This document shows positions 33,950-43,901 of a stretch of DNA of 64,000 nucleotides, one piece after another. Numbering within the stretch: position 1 is the stretch's first letter; each line of letters opens with the position of its first letter. Source of the DNA: Lacinutrix neustonica (GTDB lineage: Bacteria; Bacteroidota; Bacteroidia; Flavobacteriales; Flavobacteriaceae). The stretch covers positions 1,839,501-1,903,500 of the forward strand of contig NZ_CP113088.1 in assembly GCF_026625145.1 (NCBI RefSeq), written 5' to 3'. The position numbers and the translations under genes were made by a program. The notes beneath the pieces are model-generated. The model ran no database searches, was not told where the DNA came from, and saw only the letters and a list, made by a program, of their open reading frames with translations.

Positions 33950-35386
33950 ATGCAACTAAACGCTTCTTTTTTTAAAGTACACTATGTAGTACTATTTCTG
34001 TTAGTCTTTCATTGTGCACAGCCTGAAAAGAAGGTCGTCGTTAGTGAGGCTCTAGTACAACGGGATTTAACAGCTATTAAAAAGGATGGTAAACTAAAAG
34101 CACTTACCGTCTATAGCGGAACAAGCTATTTCCTATATAAAGGCCAACCTATGGGTTATGAGTACGATTTACTCAAACGGCTGGCCAAACATCTAGACCT
34201 TGAGCTTGAAATGGTGGTGGTTAAAGATCTCGATGAGCTCATTACGAAACTCAATCAAGGGGAAGGTGATATTTTGGCGCACGGTCTTGCCATTACCTCA
34301 AATCGAAAAACGGCTGTAGCGTTCACAAACTATTTGTACTTGACCAAACAGGTTTTGGTTCAAAAAAAACCGGACCATTGGCGCAGTATGCATTGGCACA
34401 AATTGGAAAATGCGTTAATACAAGATGCCATAGAATTATTACATGACACCGTCTCTATTCGTAAAGGCTCCTCCTACAGTGAGCGTATTATAAATCTTAG
34501 CGAAGAACTTGGTGGCCCTATTATAATACATCCTCTCTCCGGTGAAATGGCGACTGATGAGATCATTAAGGAGGTCGCCAAAGGAAATATTAAATATACT
34601 ATAGCTGATAATAATATAGCCAAGATTATGGCCTCCTATTATCCCATTTTAGATATTGAGGTGCCCGTAAGTTTTTCACAACGTATCGGGTGGGCGACAC
34701 GTAAAAATTCGCCTGAATTATTAAAAGCAACTAATTTATGGCTTGAGGACATTAAAAAAGAGGTAGATTATAACGTGATTTATAATAAATATTTTAAGAA
34801 TAAAAAAGATTTTAGGCGCCGTGTAAAAAGTGATTTTTACAGTTTAACACAAGACAAAATTAGTCCTTACGATACGCTTATTCAAAGACATGCCGCAAAA
34901 ATGGATTGGGATTGGCGTCCGGTAGCTTCCCTAATTTATCAGGAATCAAGGTTTGACCCCAACAACAGCTCTTGGGCGAATGCTAAAGGGTTGATGCAAT
35001 TAATGCCTAAAACGGCAAAGGAACTTGGTGTTCAAAATCGCAGCGATCCAAAACAGAGTATTAGAGGCGGCACCCAATACCTTAAACAGATTTGGAAGAC
35101 TTTTGATAAAATAAAAGACACTACGCAACGTACTAAATTTACAATGGCTTCATACAATTGTGGATTATACCACGTTAGAGACGCCCGTAAATTGGCTCAA
35201 GAGAGAGGCTTAGACGCCTCCCGTTGGGATGATAATGTTGAAGATATGATTTTAGCATTAAGTCATCCCAAAAATTATAATAACCCAATAGTAAAATACG
35301 GTTATGTTAGAGGTATAGAACCCTACAATTACGTCAATCAAATTTTTGAACGTTATCTTCATTACACTCAATTTATCGAGGAATAA
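33950..35386 (+). CDS. MltF-like lipoprotein: substrate-binding domain plus lytic transglycosylase
   Basis: Outer-membrane-type lytic transglycosylase of about 478 residues that cleaves peptidoglycan glycan strands. The signal peptide ends in the lipobox LVFHCAQ. Residues about 40-290 are a family 3 solute-binding domain (GQPMGYEYDLLKRLAKHLDL). Residues about 310-478 are the SLT domain with catalytic Glu in YQESRFDP, then AKGLMQLMPKTAKELG and ASYNCGLYHV. This order is that of MltF, in which the sensor domain regulates the enzyme. Start chosen at MQLNASFF because it leads into the lipoprotein signal. Confidence 0.88.
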   Translation: MQLNASFFKVHYVVLFLLVFHCAQPEKKVVVSEALVQRDLTAIKKDGKLKALTVYSGTSYFLYKGQPMGYEYDLLKRLAKHLDLELEMVVVKDLDELITKLNQGEGDILAHGLAITSNRKTAVAFTNYLYLTKQVLVQKKPDHWRSMHWHKLENALIQDAIELLHDTVSIRKGSSYSERIINLSEELGGPIIIHPLSGEMATDEIIKEVAKGNIKYTIADNNIAKIMASYYPILDIEVPVSFSQRIGWATRKNSPELLKATNLWLEDIKKEVDYNVIYNKYFKNKKDFRRRVKSDFYSLTQDKISPYDTLIQRHAAKMDWDWRPVASLIYQESRFDPNNSSWANAKGLMQLMPKTAKELGVQNRSDPKQSIRGGTQYLKQIWKTFDKIKDTTQRTKFTMASYNCGLYHVRDARKLAQERGLDASRWDDNVEDMILALSHPKNYNNPIVKYGYVRGIEPYNYVNQIFERYLHYTQFIEE

Positions 35387-35726
35387 CCATTGTTATCGCA
35401 ACAAACCATGTTCTCGTAAGCGAGGCCTATCCAGAACGTTATTTTAAAAATGGCGAGGAGCGCCTAGTGCCGCGTTCCTATTTAAATCACATGAAATAAA
35501 ACTAAAAGACCGATCCCACTTATAACTCAATTTAATAACATCTAAACAGGGTATCATAGAGAAAATGTTAAGAAAGTAGGAGAAGACACAACAGATGTCC
35601 TTATTCTAAAATTACATTCTAGGGATTCCTTCATTTTTTATCCCCTGCACCAAATAAGCACATCATATCATTATTTAAGTTAATTCAATGCCAATTTATA
35701 ATGTAATTTGTAAAAAAAACAAAATC
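35387..35726. other. Intergenic stretch without a supported gene
   Basis: About 340 bp. A 33-codon open stretch ending YLNHMK near 35500 has no start codon or recognisable similarity. I see no RNA gene or terminator. Confidence 0.45.
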
Positions 35727-35882
35727 ATGATTTCAACTAAAATAATAGGATTAACCAGTCTATTGACGAAAAACAAAAAAGCTAAAATTGCTATTTTACT
35801 AATAGAAATTGGCATTATAGCCTATGCCCTAGCTAAAAGTAATGAAACGCAAAAGCATACCAAAAAACTGAGTCAAAATTAA
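35727..35882 (+). CDS. Tiny membrane protein, paralogue 1 of 2
   Basis: A 51-residue frame starting MISTKIIGLTSLLTKNKKAK, with one hydrophobic helix (IAILLIEIGIIAYALA) and a Lys/Gln-rich polar tail. It aligns along its first 37 residues with the protein encoded at 36106-36264 (pattern MI-TK---L-S-LTK-K--KI--LL-EI-I--YA-A). That conservation between two neighbouring frames is my evidence that it is a real gene. Function unknown. An upstream in-frame ATG at 35688 would add 13 residues, but the paralogue starts at the position used here. Confidence 0.6.
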   Translation: MISTKIIGLTSLLTKNKKAKIAILLIEIGIIAYALAKSNETQKHTKKLSQN

Positions 35883-36105
35883 AAGTAATAGTAGGACGCC
35901 TTATTTATAATACAAAAAAACGATGACTATGTGCTGGTCCTATATGACAATCCTAATTCAAAGGGGTAGCACAAGGAATTTTGTGATTTTTGTATCTAAA
36001 TCAGGTTGCTGTTACCTCAAAAATCAAGTCCGTATTTTTAATTTTAAAACTTGAACAACACTTATTTAATAACTAAAGTGTACGGTTAAATAAAAAAACT
36101 CTATT

Positions 36106-36264
36106 ATGATTATCACAAAATTGTTAAGCTTAGGAAGCGGTTTAACTAAAAGCAAAGCCCTTAAGATTATTTTTTTACTCGCAGAAATAAGTATTCTATT
36201 ATATGCCATCGCAGAGGCCGAAGAAGAAGAGAGAAACACCATTGACTTGGAAGACCACAATTAA
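36106..36264 (+). CDS. Tiny membrane protein, paralogue 2 of 2
   Basis: A 52-residue frame starting MIITKLLSLGSGLTKSKALK, with one hydrophobic helix (IIFLLAEISILLYAIA) and an acidic tail rich in Glu. It is paralogous to the protein at 35727-35882, but its tail is acidic where the other is basic. Function unknown. It could be a small membrane regulator or one half of an interacting pair. Confidence 0.6.
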   Translation: MIITKLLSLGSGLTKSKALKIIFLLAEISILLYAIAEAEEEERNTIDLEDHN

Positions 36265-36364
36265 ACCATGTATTGATCACGCTTCTATTTAAGGCGAACA
36301 CATCTCTTTTTTAATTTACTGCTAAACAGAGATAACTAATTAATTTAAAAGCTTAATTTCCTGT

Positions 36365-37302
36365 TTGATTATTGTAAATTTGATTTTCACAATCATTGAT
36401 GAGTATAATTTGCTAGCGCTAAAACCCATACTATATTATTCTATTTTTAACTACCCTTTAACTAAGGAAGAAATTTTTCTTTACTCGCAATCCCAAAATA
36501 GAGATATAATAGAAAATGAAATCAAAACACTAGAAAGTATAAATGTTTTAAAAGAACATAAAGGATTTTATATTTATAACAATGATACCGCCATTGCCGA
36601 ACGACGACTCATTAGTAATCGAAAGGCCATGCAAATTATGCCTAAGGCACTAAAAAGAGCTCAATTCATTTCTAAGTTCCCTTATGTTAAAAGCGTGAGC
36701 ATTTCAGGAGCTCTGTCTAAAGGATCTTATGATAATGATGGTGATATAGACTTTTTTATTATTACCAAACCCAACCGGCTTTGGATTGCAAGAACATCTC
36801 TCATTCTCTATAAAAAAATATTTCTATTAAATTCTAAAAAATATTTTTGTGTTAATTATTTTATTAGCACAAATCATCCGGAGATTTCTGAAAAAAACCT
36901 ATTTACAGCAACCGAGTTAGCCACATTGATTCCTGTAACGGGAAAAAAAACATACACTGCTTTTTTAGAGAAAAACTCTTGGGCAAAAAAACATTTTCCC
37001 AATATTAATGCCTTAAAAGAAGATGACATTAAAGACGTAAAGCCTTTTATTGTGTCTAAACTTCGGAATTGGCATTAAATTCAGGCGTGGGGGATACGAT
37101 AGACCATTATTTTAGAAAAGTGACACTTAACCGTTGGACATCAAAATTTAGTCATCTAGAAAAAGAGCAATTTGAAATTGCTTTAAAATCCACAAAGTCG
37201 GTGAGCAAACATCATCCTCAAAATTTTCAAAAGAAAGTAATTGAATCCTACGAACACAAACGTAAAGAATTTGAAGCAAAACATAATATAAAATGTCATT
37301 AA
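36365..37302 (+). CDS. Nucleotidyltransferase-fold protein, first gene of a seven-gene operon (interrupted)
   Basis: About 312 residues. An N-terminal winged-helix-like part (LKPILYYSIFNYPLTKEEIFLYS) is followed by a nucleotidyltransferase core with SGALSKGSYDNDGDIDFFII, the G-S plus D-x-D signature of the Pol-beta superfamily. The C-terminal part is helical and basic. CTTCGG at 37062-37066 (TTCTGG expected) breaks the frame after IVSKL; repair continues LELALNSGVGD. Its role is probably transfer of a nucleotide to a small molecule or protein, but no substrate can be read. The start is uncertain: TTG at 36365, or TTG at 36410 if the TAAATTTG at 36375-36382 is the promoter. The next gene starts 2 bp after the stop. 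Confidence 0.72.
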
Positions 37303-37303
37303 A

Positions 37304-38737
37304 ATGGTAGATGTCCTTTTTTCACATTCTTATTTTTATAAATTTGACAAAAAACAGTGGGCAAACAAAATGCCTTTCCCCCCTTTAGGCACCATTTACG
37401 CAGCTTCTTACCTAAGGACACACAACTATTCTGTCGCATTACATGATACCGCCCTTTCAGACCAACCCAAACATATTCTAGATAAAATAAAGCAGAAAAA
37501 GCCACGGTTTTTTGTCCTATATGATGACGGCTTTAATTATCTCACCAAAATGTGTTTAACTTCTATGCGAGAAGCGGCTTTCGAGATGATTGAAATTGCG
37601 AAAAACTTAGATTGTAAAGTTATTGTTTGCAGTTCCGATTCTACCGACCATTATGAAAAATATTTAAGTGCAGGAGCCGATTATGTTATTCAAGGTGAAG
37701 GTGAAATTAGTTTAAAAGAACTGCTTGATGCCTTAACAAACGGTGAAGATGCAACATCCATAAAAGGCCTTGTTTTTGAAAAAGAGGGAAACATTATAAA
37801 AAATCAAAAACATCCAGTACTGCGTGATTTAGACGCACTACCAATGCCAGCTTGGGATCTTATAGATATAGACGCGTACAAGGCGGTTTGGAAAAGCAGT
37901 GGAAATGAATTCACGTTGAATATGGTGACAACACGTGGCTGTCCTTTTAAATGCAATTGGTGTGCAAAACCAATTTATGGAAATAGATACAACTCACATT
38001 CACCATCATACATTACCCAACATATAAGATATTTAAAAGAAACCTACGGAGTAAAACGCTTTTGGATGTGTGATGATATTTTCGGACTCAAGCCCAACTG
38101 GGTTCAAAATTTTAATACGGAACTCAAAAAAGAAAAACTCTCTATTTCCTATTACATCCAAAGTCGCGTTGATTTATTGTTGAAAGAAGACACCATAGAT
38201 GCCTTAGCAGAAAGTGGCCTACAAGAGGTTTGGGTGGGTGCCGAAAGTGGTTCCCAAAGTGTTTTAGACGCTATGGACAAAGAAACCAATGTGGTACAAA
38301 TTTATGAAGCCACTCGTTTATTAAAAGCAAAAGATGTTCGTGTCGCCTTCTTTATTCAATTTGGATACTTAGAAGAAACCAAAAAAGATATAGAACAAAC
38401 GATACATATGATTAAAGAGCTACTTCCTGATAATATTGGGATCTCGGTTTCTTATCCTTTACCTGGCACAAAATTTTATGAGAAAGTAAAAGACGACTTA
38501 CAATTAAAAGCCAATTGGACCGATTCTGACGACTTAGCCATGATGTTCAAAGGAACTTACAGTGCCCAATTTTACAGAAAATTACAACGCTACGTTCATA
38601 AAGAATATCGAAAAAGTCAAGGCCTCTATAATTTGAAACATGGGCACATAAACCAATTCAAATCTATACTAAAATTAGCTTACTATATACCAACTGCTAT
38701 GTATGATAAATATCTTTTAGAAAGGCTCTCAAAATAA
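37304..38737 (+). CDS. B12-binding-type radical SAM protein
   Basis: Radical SAM enzyme of 477 residues. The N-terminal half (1-170) is a cobalamin-binding Rossmann-like domain of the type seen in class B radical SAM methylases, ending in VIQGEGEISLKELLDAL. The radical SAM domain has TTRGCPFKCNWC (the CxxxCxxC cluster site), FWMCDDIF and GAESGSQSVLDAM. Methylation of an unactivated carbon is the typical activity, but other chemistry is possible. It forms a tight operon with the NTase gene before it (2-bp gap) and the methyltransferase after it (8-bp gap). Confidence 0.85.
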   Translation: MVDVLFSHSYFYKFDKKQWANKMPFPPLGTIYAASYLRTHNYSVALHDTALSDQPKHILDKIKQKKPRFFVLYDDGFNYLTKMCLTSMREAAFEMIEIAKNLDCKVIVCSSDSTDHYEKYLSAGADYVIQGEGEISLKELLDALTNGEDATSIKGLVFEKEGNIIKNQKHPVLRDLDALPMPAWDLIDIDAYKAVWKSSGNEFTLNMVTTRGCPFKCNWCAKPIYGNRYNSHSPSYITQHIRYLKETYGVKRFWMCDDIFGLKPNWVQNFNTELKKEKLSISYYIQSRVDLLLKEDTIDALAESGLQEVWVGAESGSQSVLDAMDKETNVVQIYEATRLLKAKDVRVAFFIQFGYLEETKKDIEQTIHMIKELLPDNIGISVSYPLPGTKFYEKVKDDLQLKANWTDSDDLAMMFKGTYSAQFYRKLQRYVHKEYRKSQGLYNLKHGHINQFKSILKLAYYIPTAMYDKYLLERLSK

Positions 38738-38744
38738 ACACATT

Positions 38745-39685
38745 ATGAATTGGAAAGTAAAAGCATTCCTTCAAAAAATTTTATCTACTACGCCACTAGG
38801 CGACTATTTAAATCACCTTCCTGCGACTCTAAATAGAAACCACCATTACCACGTTACTTTATACCAAACCCATGAATGTGTTCGGAAATTTAGTTACTGT
38901 AACATTGATTTATCCTCTCACAAAACGGCTTTGGAAATTGGTACAGGATACTCCCTGGTGTCATCAATTATTTTATCACTACTTGGTTTTCAAAAAATAG
39001 TGACTGTTGACATCACAAAGGACATCAAATTTTCTACTTACAAAAAGCAAGGTTATTACTTAGACCACCCGAAATTTTGAAATTAATAGCTTCAAAAAGC
39101 ATTTTCTCTAAGCAAGAATTAAAAAACAAAATCGATCAAATAAAAAAGACCGAAAGTTTAACCACTCTGTTCGCACTATTGAATATCACCTATATCGCAC
39201 CATATACATTTCATGATGTTCTGAATCAGTTTAAAAGCTTTGACTATATTTCATCTCAGGTCGTACTAGAGCATATGTCGCCAAAAGTTCTCAATGAACT
39301 ATTCCAATTCACAAAAAAAAGCATTAATAGAGGACAGTTCTGTGTGCATACCATTAATTTTATTGATCATTTTGCTAATCCTGGACTTTTTCAGGATAAA
39401 TCAATCTCCGAATTTAATTTTCTTAGATATTCTGATTCAACTTGGAAATATTGGGCGGAAAATACGATCGCTTATACCAATAGATTATCTTACCCATATT
39501 ATCTTGAATTATGTGAAAAACATAAATTAAAAATCATTAATTTTATTGGTGAAAATTATAGAAAAAGAAACGAATTAAATTCGAAATTAATTCATAAAGA
39601 TATTTTAAAAAAATACAGTCCGACCATTGCTATTGAAGATTTAACCAGATATCAAAGAGGAACATTAATAATTTCAAAGGTATAG
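38745..39685 (+). CDS. SAM-dependent methyltransferase-like protein (interrupted)
   Basis: About 313 residues. The Rossmann signature ALEIGTGYSLVSSI and VTVDITKDIK identify a class I methyltransferase fold, and YISSQVVLEHM fits the usual acidic/His post-motif II. The frame is broken at 39069-39072 (CCGA for CCAGA) between DHP and EILKLIASK. It is 8 bp after the radical SAM gene and ends one base before the next ATG. Substrate unknown; its place in the operon suggests the same pathway as its neighbours. Confidence 0.75.
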
Positions 39686-40483
39686 ATGAAAGCTGATTTT
39701 GACATAGCCTCTAGAACATATGATTCTGTATTTACCTTTTCAAACATAGGAAAAGCACAACGTGATCTCGTGTTCAAATATATCAATCCCTTATTAAAAC
39801 AAGGGAAGAAACTTTCTATTTTAGAATTAAATTGTGGCACAGGAGCAGATGCCATAGAGTTTGGTGCCTTAGGCCATAAAGTTATTGCTACCGACCTCTC
39901 GAAAGGCATGATTGAAACAGCTATAGCCAAACCACATCGTCAGAATGTAACCTTTCAACAACAAGATATCAATACTCTTGCTGCGGCTACTTTTAATGAG
40001 ACCTTTGATTTTATTTTTTCTAATTTTGGAGGTTTAAACTGTTTATCTCAACAACAATTGCTTACTTTTTTCAAGGAAACTTCCCGTTTACTAAAGCCAA
40101 AAGGCAAACTAATTCTCGTAATCATGCCTAAAAACTGCCTGTGGGAATACTTTTATTTTTCTATTAAATGCAACTTTAAAAAAGCAAAAAGAAGAAATAC
40201 AAACGAAAGCGTCATGGCCAATGTTGATGGTATTAGTGTTGAAACTTGGTACTACAATCCTAAAGACATTGTATCTTTAACCACGAAATCCTATAGGTTG
40301 GAAAAAATAAAACCTATCGGCTTAGCGATTCCTCCTTCCTATTTTGAAAAATCTATTCTAGCAAAACCAGCATTGTTAAGTGTTTTCAAAGGTATTGACA
40401 CTGTGTTAACTAATAAATTTTGGGCCGAGATACGCAGATCATTTTTTAATCGAATTCACGAAAAACCCGTAATCTTACAGTGA
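39686..40483 (+). CDS. Class I SAM-dependent methyltransferase
   Basis: 265 residues. Motif I is ILELNCGTGADAIEFGALGH, motif II VIATDLSKGMIETA, and a later FIFSNFGGLNCLS block fits the methyltransferase 11/25 families. The C-terminal part is basic with no membrane helix. It directly abuts the previous gene, and the next radical SAM gene follows after 28 bp. Confidence 0.85.
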   Translation: MKADFDIASRTYDSVFTFSNIGKAQRDLVFKYINPLLKQGKKLSILELNCGTGADAIEFGALGHKVIATDLSKGMIETAIAKPHRQNVTFQQQDINTLAAATFNETFDFIFSNFGGLNCLSQQQLLTFFKETSRLLKPKGKLILVIMPKNCLWEYFYFSIKCNFKKAKRRNTNESVMANVDGISVETWYYNPKDIVSLTTKSYRLEKIKPIGLAIPPSYFEKSILAKPALLSVFKGIDTVLTNKFWAEIRRSFFNRIHEKPVILQ

Positions 40484-40511
40484 GGAACAATAATCAACGA
40501 AGAAAAACATA

Positions 40512-41902
40512 ATGAGTATAATACTTACCCATACCTATTATTTATTTGAAGACCCAAAGGAGCAATTAATAATGAGACCCTATGCACCTCTCGGACTTCT
40601 ATATATTTCTTCATACCTCAATGAGAATGACGTCGAAAATCATGTCTATGATTCTACCTTTTATTCTAAAGAAGAACAACTAAGCTATATTGCCAAAAAA
40701 AGACCTAAAGCTGTTGCTATTTACACCAATATAATGACTAAAGTGAATGTTATAAAATTGGTTAAAATATTAATTGATGAGGCAAAATATGGCTTTCCAA
40801 AAATTATTTTAGGAGGTCCGAGACATTACCTATAATTGTGAAGCGTACTTAAACACTGGTGTTCATTTTTTAATTATTGGAGAAGGCGAACAAACCACAT
40901 TGGAACTTTATAATGCTATCGCGAATAATGATGACTATAGTGAAATACAAGGCATTGCCTATTTAAAAGAAGGTCAACTTATAACAACTCCCCCTCGTAC
41001 GCAAATGAAGAGTCTCAAAGACTTGCCTTTGCCCAACAGAGCCGCAATTCCTGTGGAGAAATATTTAGAGACCTGGAAAACTCATCACGGCAAAAGCTCT
41101 ATGACCATAAGTACGCAACGTGGTTGTCCTTACACATGTAAATGGTGTAGTACAGCGGTCTATGGACAAAGTTACAGAAGGCGTCCGCCGGAGCTAGTGG
41201 CCGCAGAATTACGAATGTTAAAAAACACTTACAATCCGAGATAACATCCGGTTTGTAGATGACGTATTTACAGTAAGCCATAAATGGATTGAAGCATTTC
41301 ACAAAGAAGTTCTAAACCAAGATGCTGTAATTCCATTTGAATGTATTACCAGGGCTGAACGCTTAAATGATAACGTGTTAAAACTCCTTAAAGAGGCAGG
41401 CTGTTACCGTATTTGGATTGGTGCTGAAAGTGGCTCTCAAAAAATAATTGACGCCATGGATCGACGCGTGGATGTCGATGTGGTAAAAGAAGCCATACAA
41501 AAAACAAATGCTTTAGAAATAGAAACAGGAACATTTATCATGGTAGGGTACCCTGGTGAAGACGCGAAAGACATTAGTAAAACTGTCGCATATCTTAAAG
41601 CTGCAAACCCAACTCACTTTACCATTACCATAGCATATCCAATAAAAGGAACCGCTCTATATAAAGACATCGAAGGGAAAATAACCACTAAACCTGACTG
41701 GGAAACCTCTACCGATCGAGACATTGATTTCTCCGGAACCTACGCTAAGAAATATTATGATTTTGCCGTAAGATACATTGTAAACGAAGTGAATTATAAT
41801 AAGGAATTACTCAAAGGAAGAGAACGAAGCTTGGTTACTGCTTTAAAATTGAAAACAAAATCAAGGTTAGCACAAACTGGTATGAGACTATATAAAAGAT
41901 AA
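40512..41902 (+). CDS. B12-binding-type radical SAM protein, second copy in the operon (interrupted)
   Basis: About 462 residues with the same two-domain layout as the protein at 37304. The cobalamin-binding part has LGLLYISSYLNENDVENHVYD-type features and LIIGEGEQTTLELYNAI. The radical SAM part has STQRGCPYTCKWC, RFVDDVFTVSH and GAESGSQKIIDAMDRR. Breaks at CCAGA sites: 40818-40823 (GGP/DITYNCE) and 41236-41241 (NP/DNIRFVDD). The resemblance to the first copy extends around the cluster (GCPF-C-WC and Y-G-x-Y). It overlaps the next gene's ATG by one base. Confidence 0.82.
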
Positions 41903-42648
41903 TGGATTTAAGCCACAGCATCCCTGAAAAAAAGGTCTATTATTTGACGCCTGAAAACACTGCTTTTTCAAAATTTTATCTCGCGGCTCGGGAAAAAGAA
42001 CAACGTCTATTGACAGATGCACAAGTGATAAAACTGCCTCATATCGACCTATATGAATGGAAGCTTCGCAAAAAATCTACTATGCGGTTTGTAAACTATA
42101 TTGCTAATAAAAATAGGGGATTAACTATCTTAGATATAGGTTGTGGGAACGGTTGGTTTTCTAATAAAATCGCAACGATATCTAAGAAAAATGAGGTTAT
42201 TGGTTTAGATGTTAATCGTGTAGAATTGGAACAAGCAGCTCGCATTTTTAATAAGAAAAATTTAAAATTTGTTTATGCAGATTTATTTAAAGTATTCGAC
42301 CAATTTGAAAGTCAATTTGATATCATTACTCTCAATGGAACGATTCAATATTTTGAAAATTTCACAGTATTAATAGGGCTTTTAGTCTCTTACTTAAAAC
42401 CAAAAGGAGAAATTCATCTCATTGACAGTCCATTCTATGAGGCTTCAGAAATTCCACTAGCAAAACAACGTACAAAAAAGTATTATAACGACCTTGGCCT
42501 TCCTGAAATGGCAGAACAGTATTACCATCATAACATCGACTTGACGAAAGATTTTCAACTTTTATATAAGTACAAGCGAAACCTCTTCCATGCTATACTA
42601 GGCAAAAAAGATTCACCATATTCATGGTTGTGCTTGATAAAAAAATAA
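41902..42648 (+). CDS. Class I SAM-dependent methyltransferase
   Basis: 248 residues. Motif I is ILDIGCGNGWFSNKIATISK, followed by VIGLDVNRVELEQAARIF and FDIITLNGTIQYFENF. Methyltransferase 11/12-like. Its start overlaps the stop of the radical SAM gene, which shows translational coupling. The following SGNH gene begins 5 bp downstream. Confidence 0.85.
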   Translation: MDLSHSIPEKKVYYLTPENTAFSKFYLAAREKEQRLLTDAQVIKLPHIDLYEWKLRKKSTMRFVNYIANKNRGLTILDIGCGNGWFSNKIATISKKNEVIGLDVNRVELEQAARIFNKKNLKFVYADLFKVFDQFESQFDIITLNGTIQYFENFTVLIGLLVSYLKPKGEIHLIDSPFYEASEIPLAKQRTKKYYNDLGLPEMAEQYYHHNIDLTKDFQLLYKYKRNLFHAILGKKDSPYSWLCLIKK

Positions 42649-42652
42649 ACAA

Positions 42653-43755
42653 ATGAAACATAACAAATTATTAAAAAGATTACTTATTGTAGGTGCTTCG
42701 TCTTTCATCCTACTTGTCTTTGTTGAATTTACCCTTTCCTTCTTTCAACTCATTCCTTCAGATTACTATACAATGACCCCAAATTCTGGTTTTACATGGA
42801 AAATTGACTCTAAAGAGATAACAGGCATTCATCAAGATTCTGAAGTTTCGTTTGATGCATTGGGCGCAAGATCAATTTCAAAATATCAAGATAAAGAACA
42901 CAAAGTTGTAATTTTTGGCGGAAGTACTACCGCTTGCTTTGCCTTAACCCAATCAAAAACCTGGCCCGCATTATTAGAAAATAAATTAGGCCCCTCCTAT
43001 TGGGTTGGAAATTTTGGAAGACCAGGAAATAGTAGTAACCACCATATATTGCAGTTTGAACATATTCTTAATAAAGAAGCACTAAGTAATGTACATACTG
43101 TGCTTATTATGCAAGGCGTTAATGATTTAGTTGGTTATTTAATTTCATCCGAACAATATATTAATTCTCCAAAACCTAAATTAAAACGCATCGCCTTTCA
43201 ACATCTTCCGGATGGGAATCTTCCTTTTTATAAGAAATTTACTTTATATAAATTGGCACGAAGAGCAAAGAAAAACATTTCTTTTTATTTTAATCACAGA
43301 GACTATTTAACAAAAACAGTACAAGACATCAAATCGTTAAAAAAACAGTCAAACATTATTGATACATTACCCAATTTGAAAACTGGCTTGAATCACTATG
43401 AAAAAAATATTACCCAACTTATAAAACGTGCTAAGGAAAAAAGAATCAATTTAATTTTCATAACACAAGCGACCATGTGGAAGCCCAATTTAGAAAAAAA
43501 TATGAGGATTTGATGGTTACCAGTGGTTTTGCAAACAATGAGGCTTTTTATAGTACCAACGCTTTTTATAAAGGGATGGAAGCCTTTAATGAACGTTTAA
43601 AAACGGTTTGTGATCGAAATAATATTGCTTATATAGACTTAAAACTTCCTAAAACGACGGCGTCTTTCTATGATGATTTTCATTTTAACGAATCTGGTGC
43701 GTTATTAGCCTCTGACCAAATCTATCAAGCGCTAAAACCATTGCTTAAACACTAA
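42653..43755 (+). CDS. Membrane-anchored SGNH hydrolase, last gene of the operon (frame shift in an A-tract)
   Basis: About 367 residues. One N-terminal transmembrane helix (LLIVGASSFILLVFVEFTL) is followed by an SGNH domain: VVIFGGSTTACF (block I, Ser), GNFGRPGNSSNHH (block II/III Gly-Asn), MQGVNDLVGYL and the C-terminal DDFHFNESGALLASDQI with Asp and His. This fits an esterase or O-acetyltransferase acting outside the membrane. The frame breaks in a run of seven A at 43494-43500, where eight would restore it. This is one of only two shifts in the window not at CCAGA. Confidence 0.8.
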
Positions 43756-43901
43756 TTTTGTAATATGAATAAGTTACTAATAGGTTCATTCCATTTTCTA
43801 ATGTATAGAAATAAGGAATAAAAAAATGTATCATACGATAAGTAAATGTATTATGTGAACCGATAGCTTTGTTGAAACGGATCTCTATCAAAAAGTAACG
43901 A

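Noticed and set aside
35387..35510. Short open stretch ending YLNHMK after the lytic transglycosylase
   Set aside because: No start codon, no ribosome binding site and no recognised similarity; it may be a remnant but I cannot support it.
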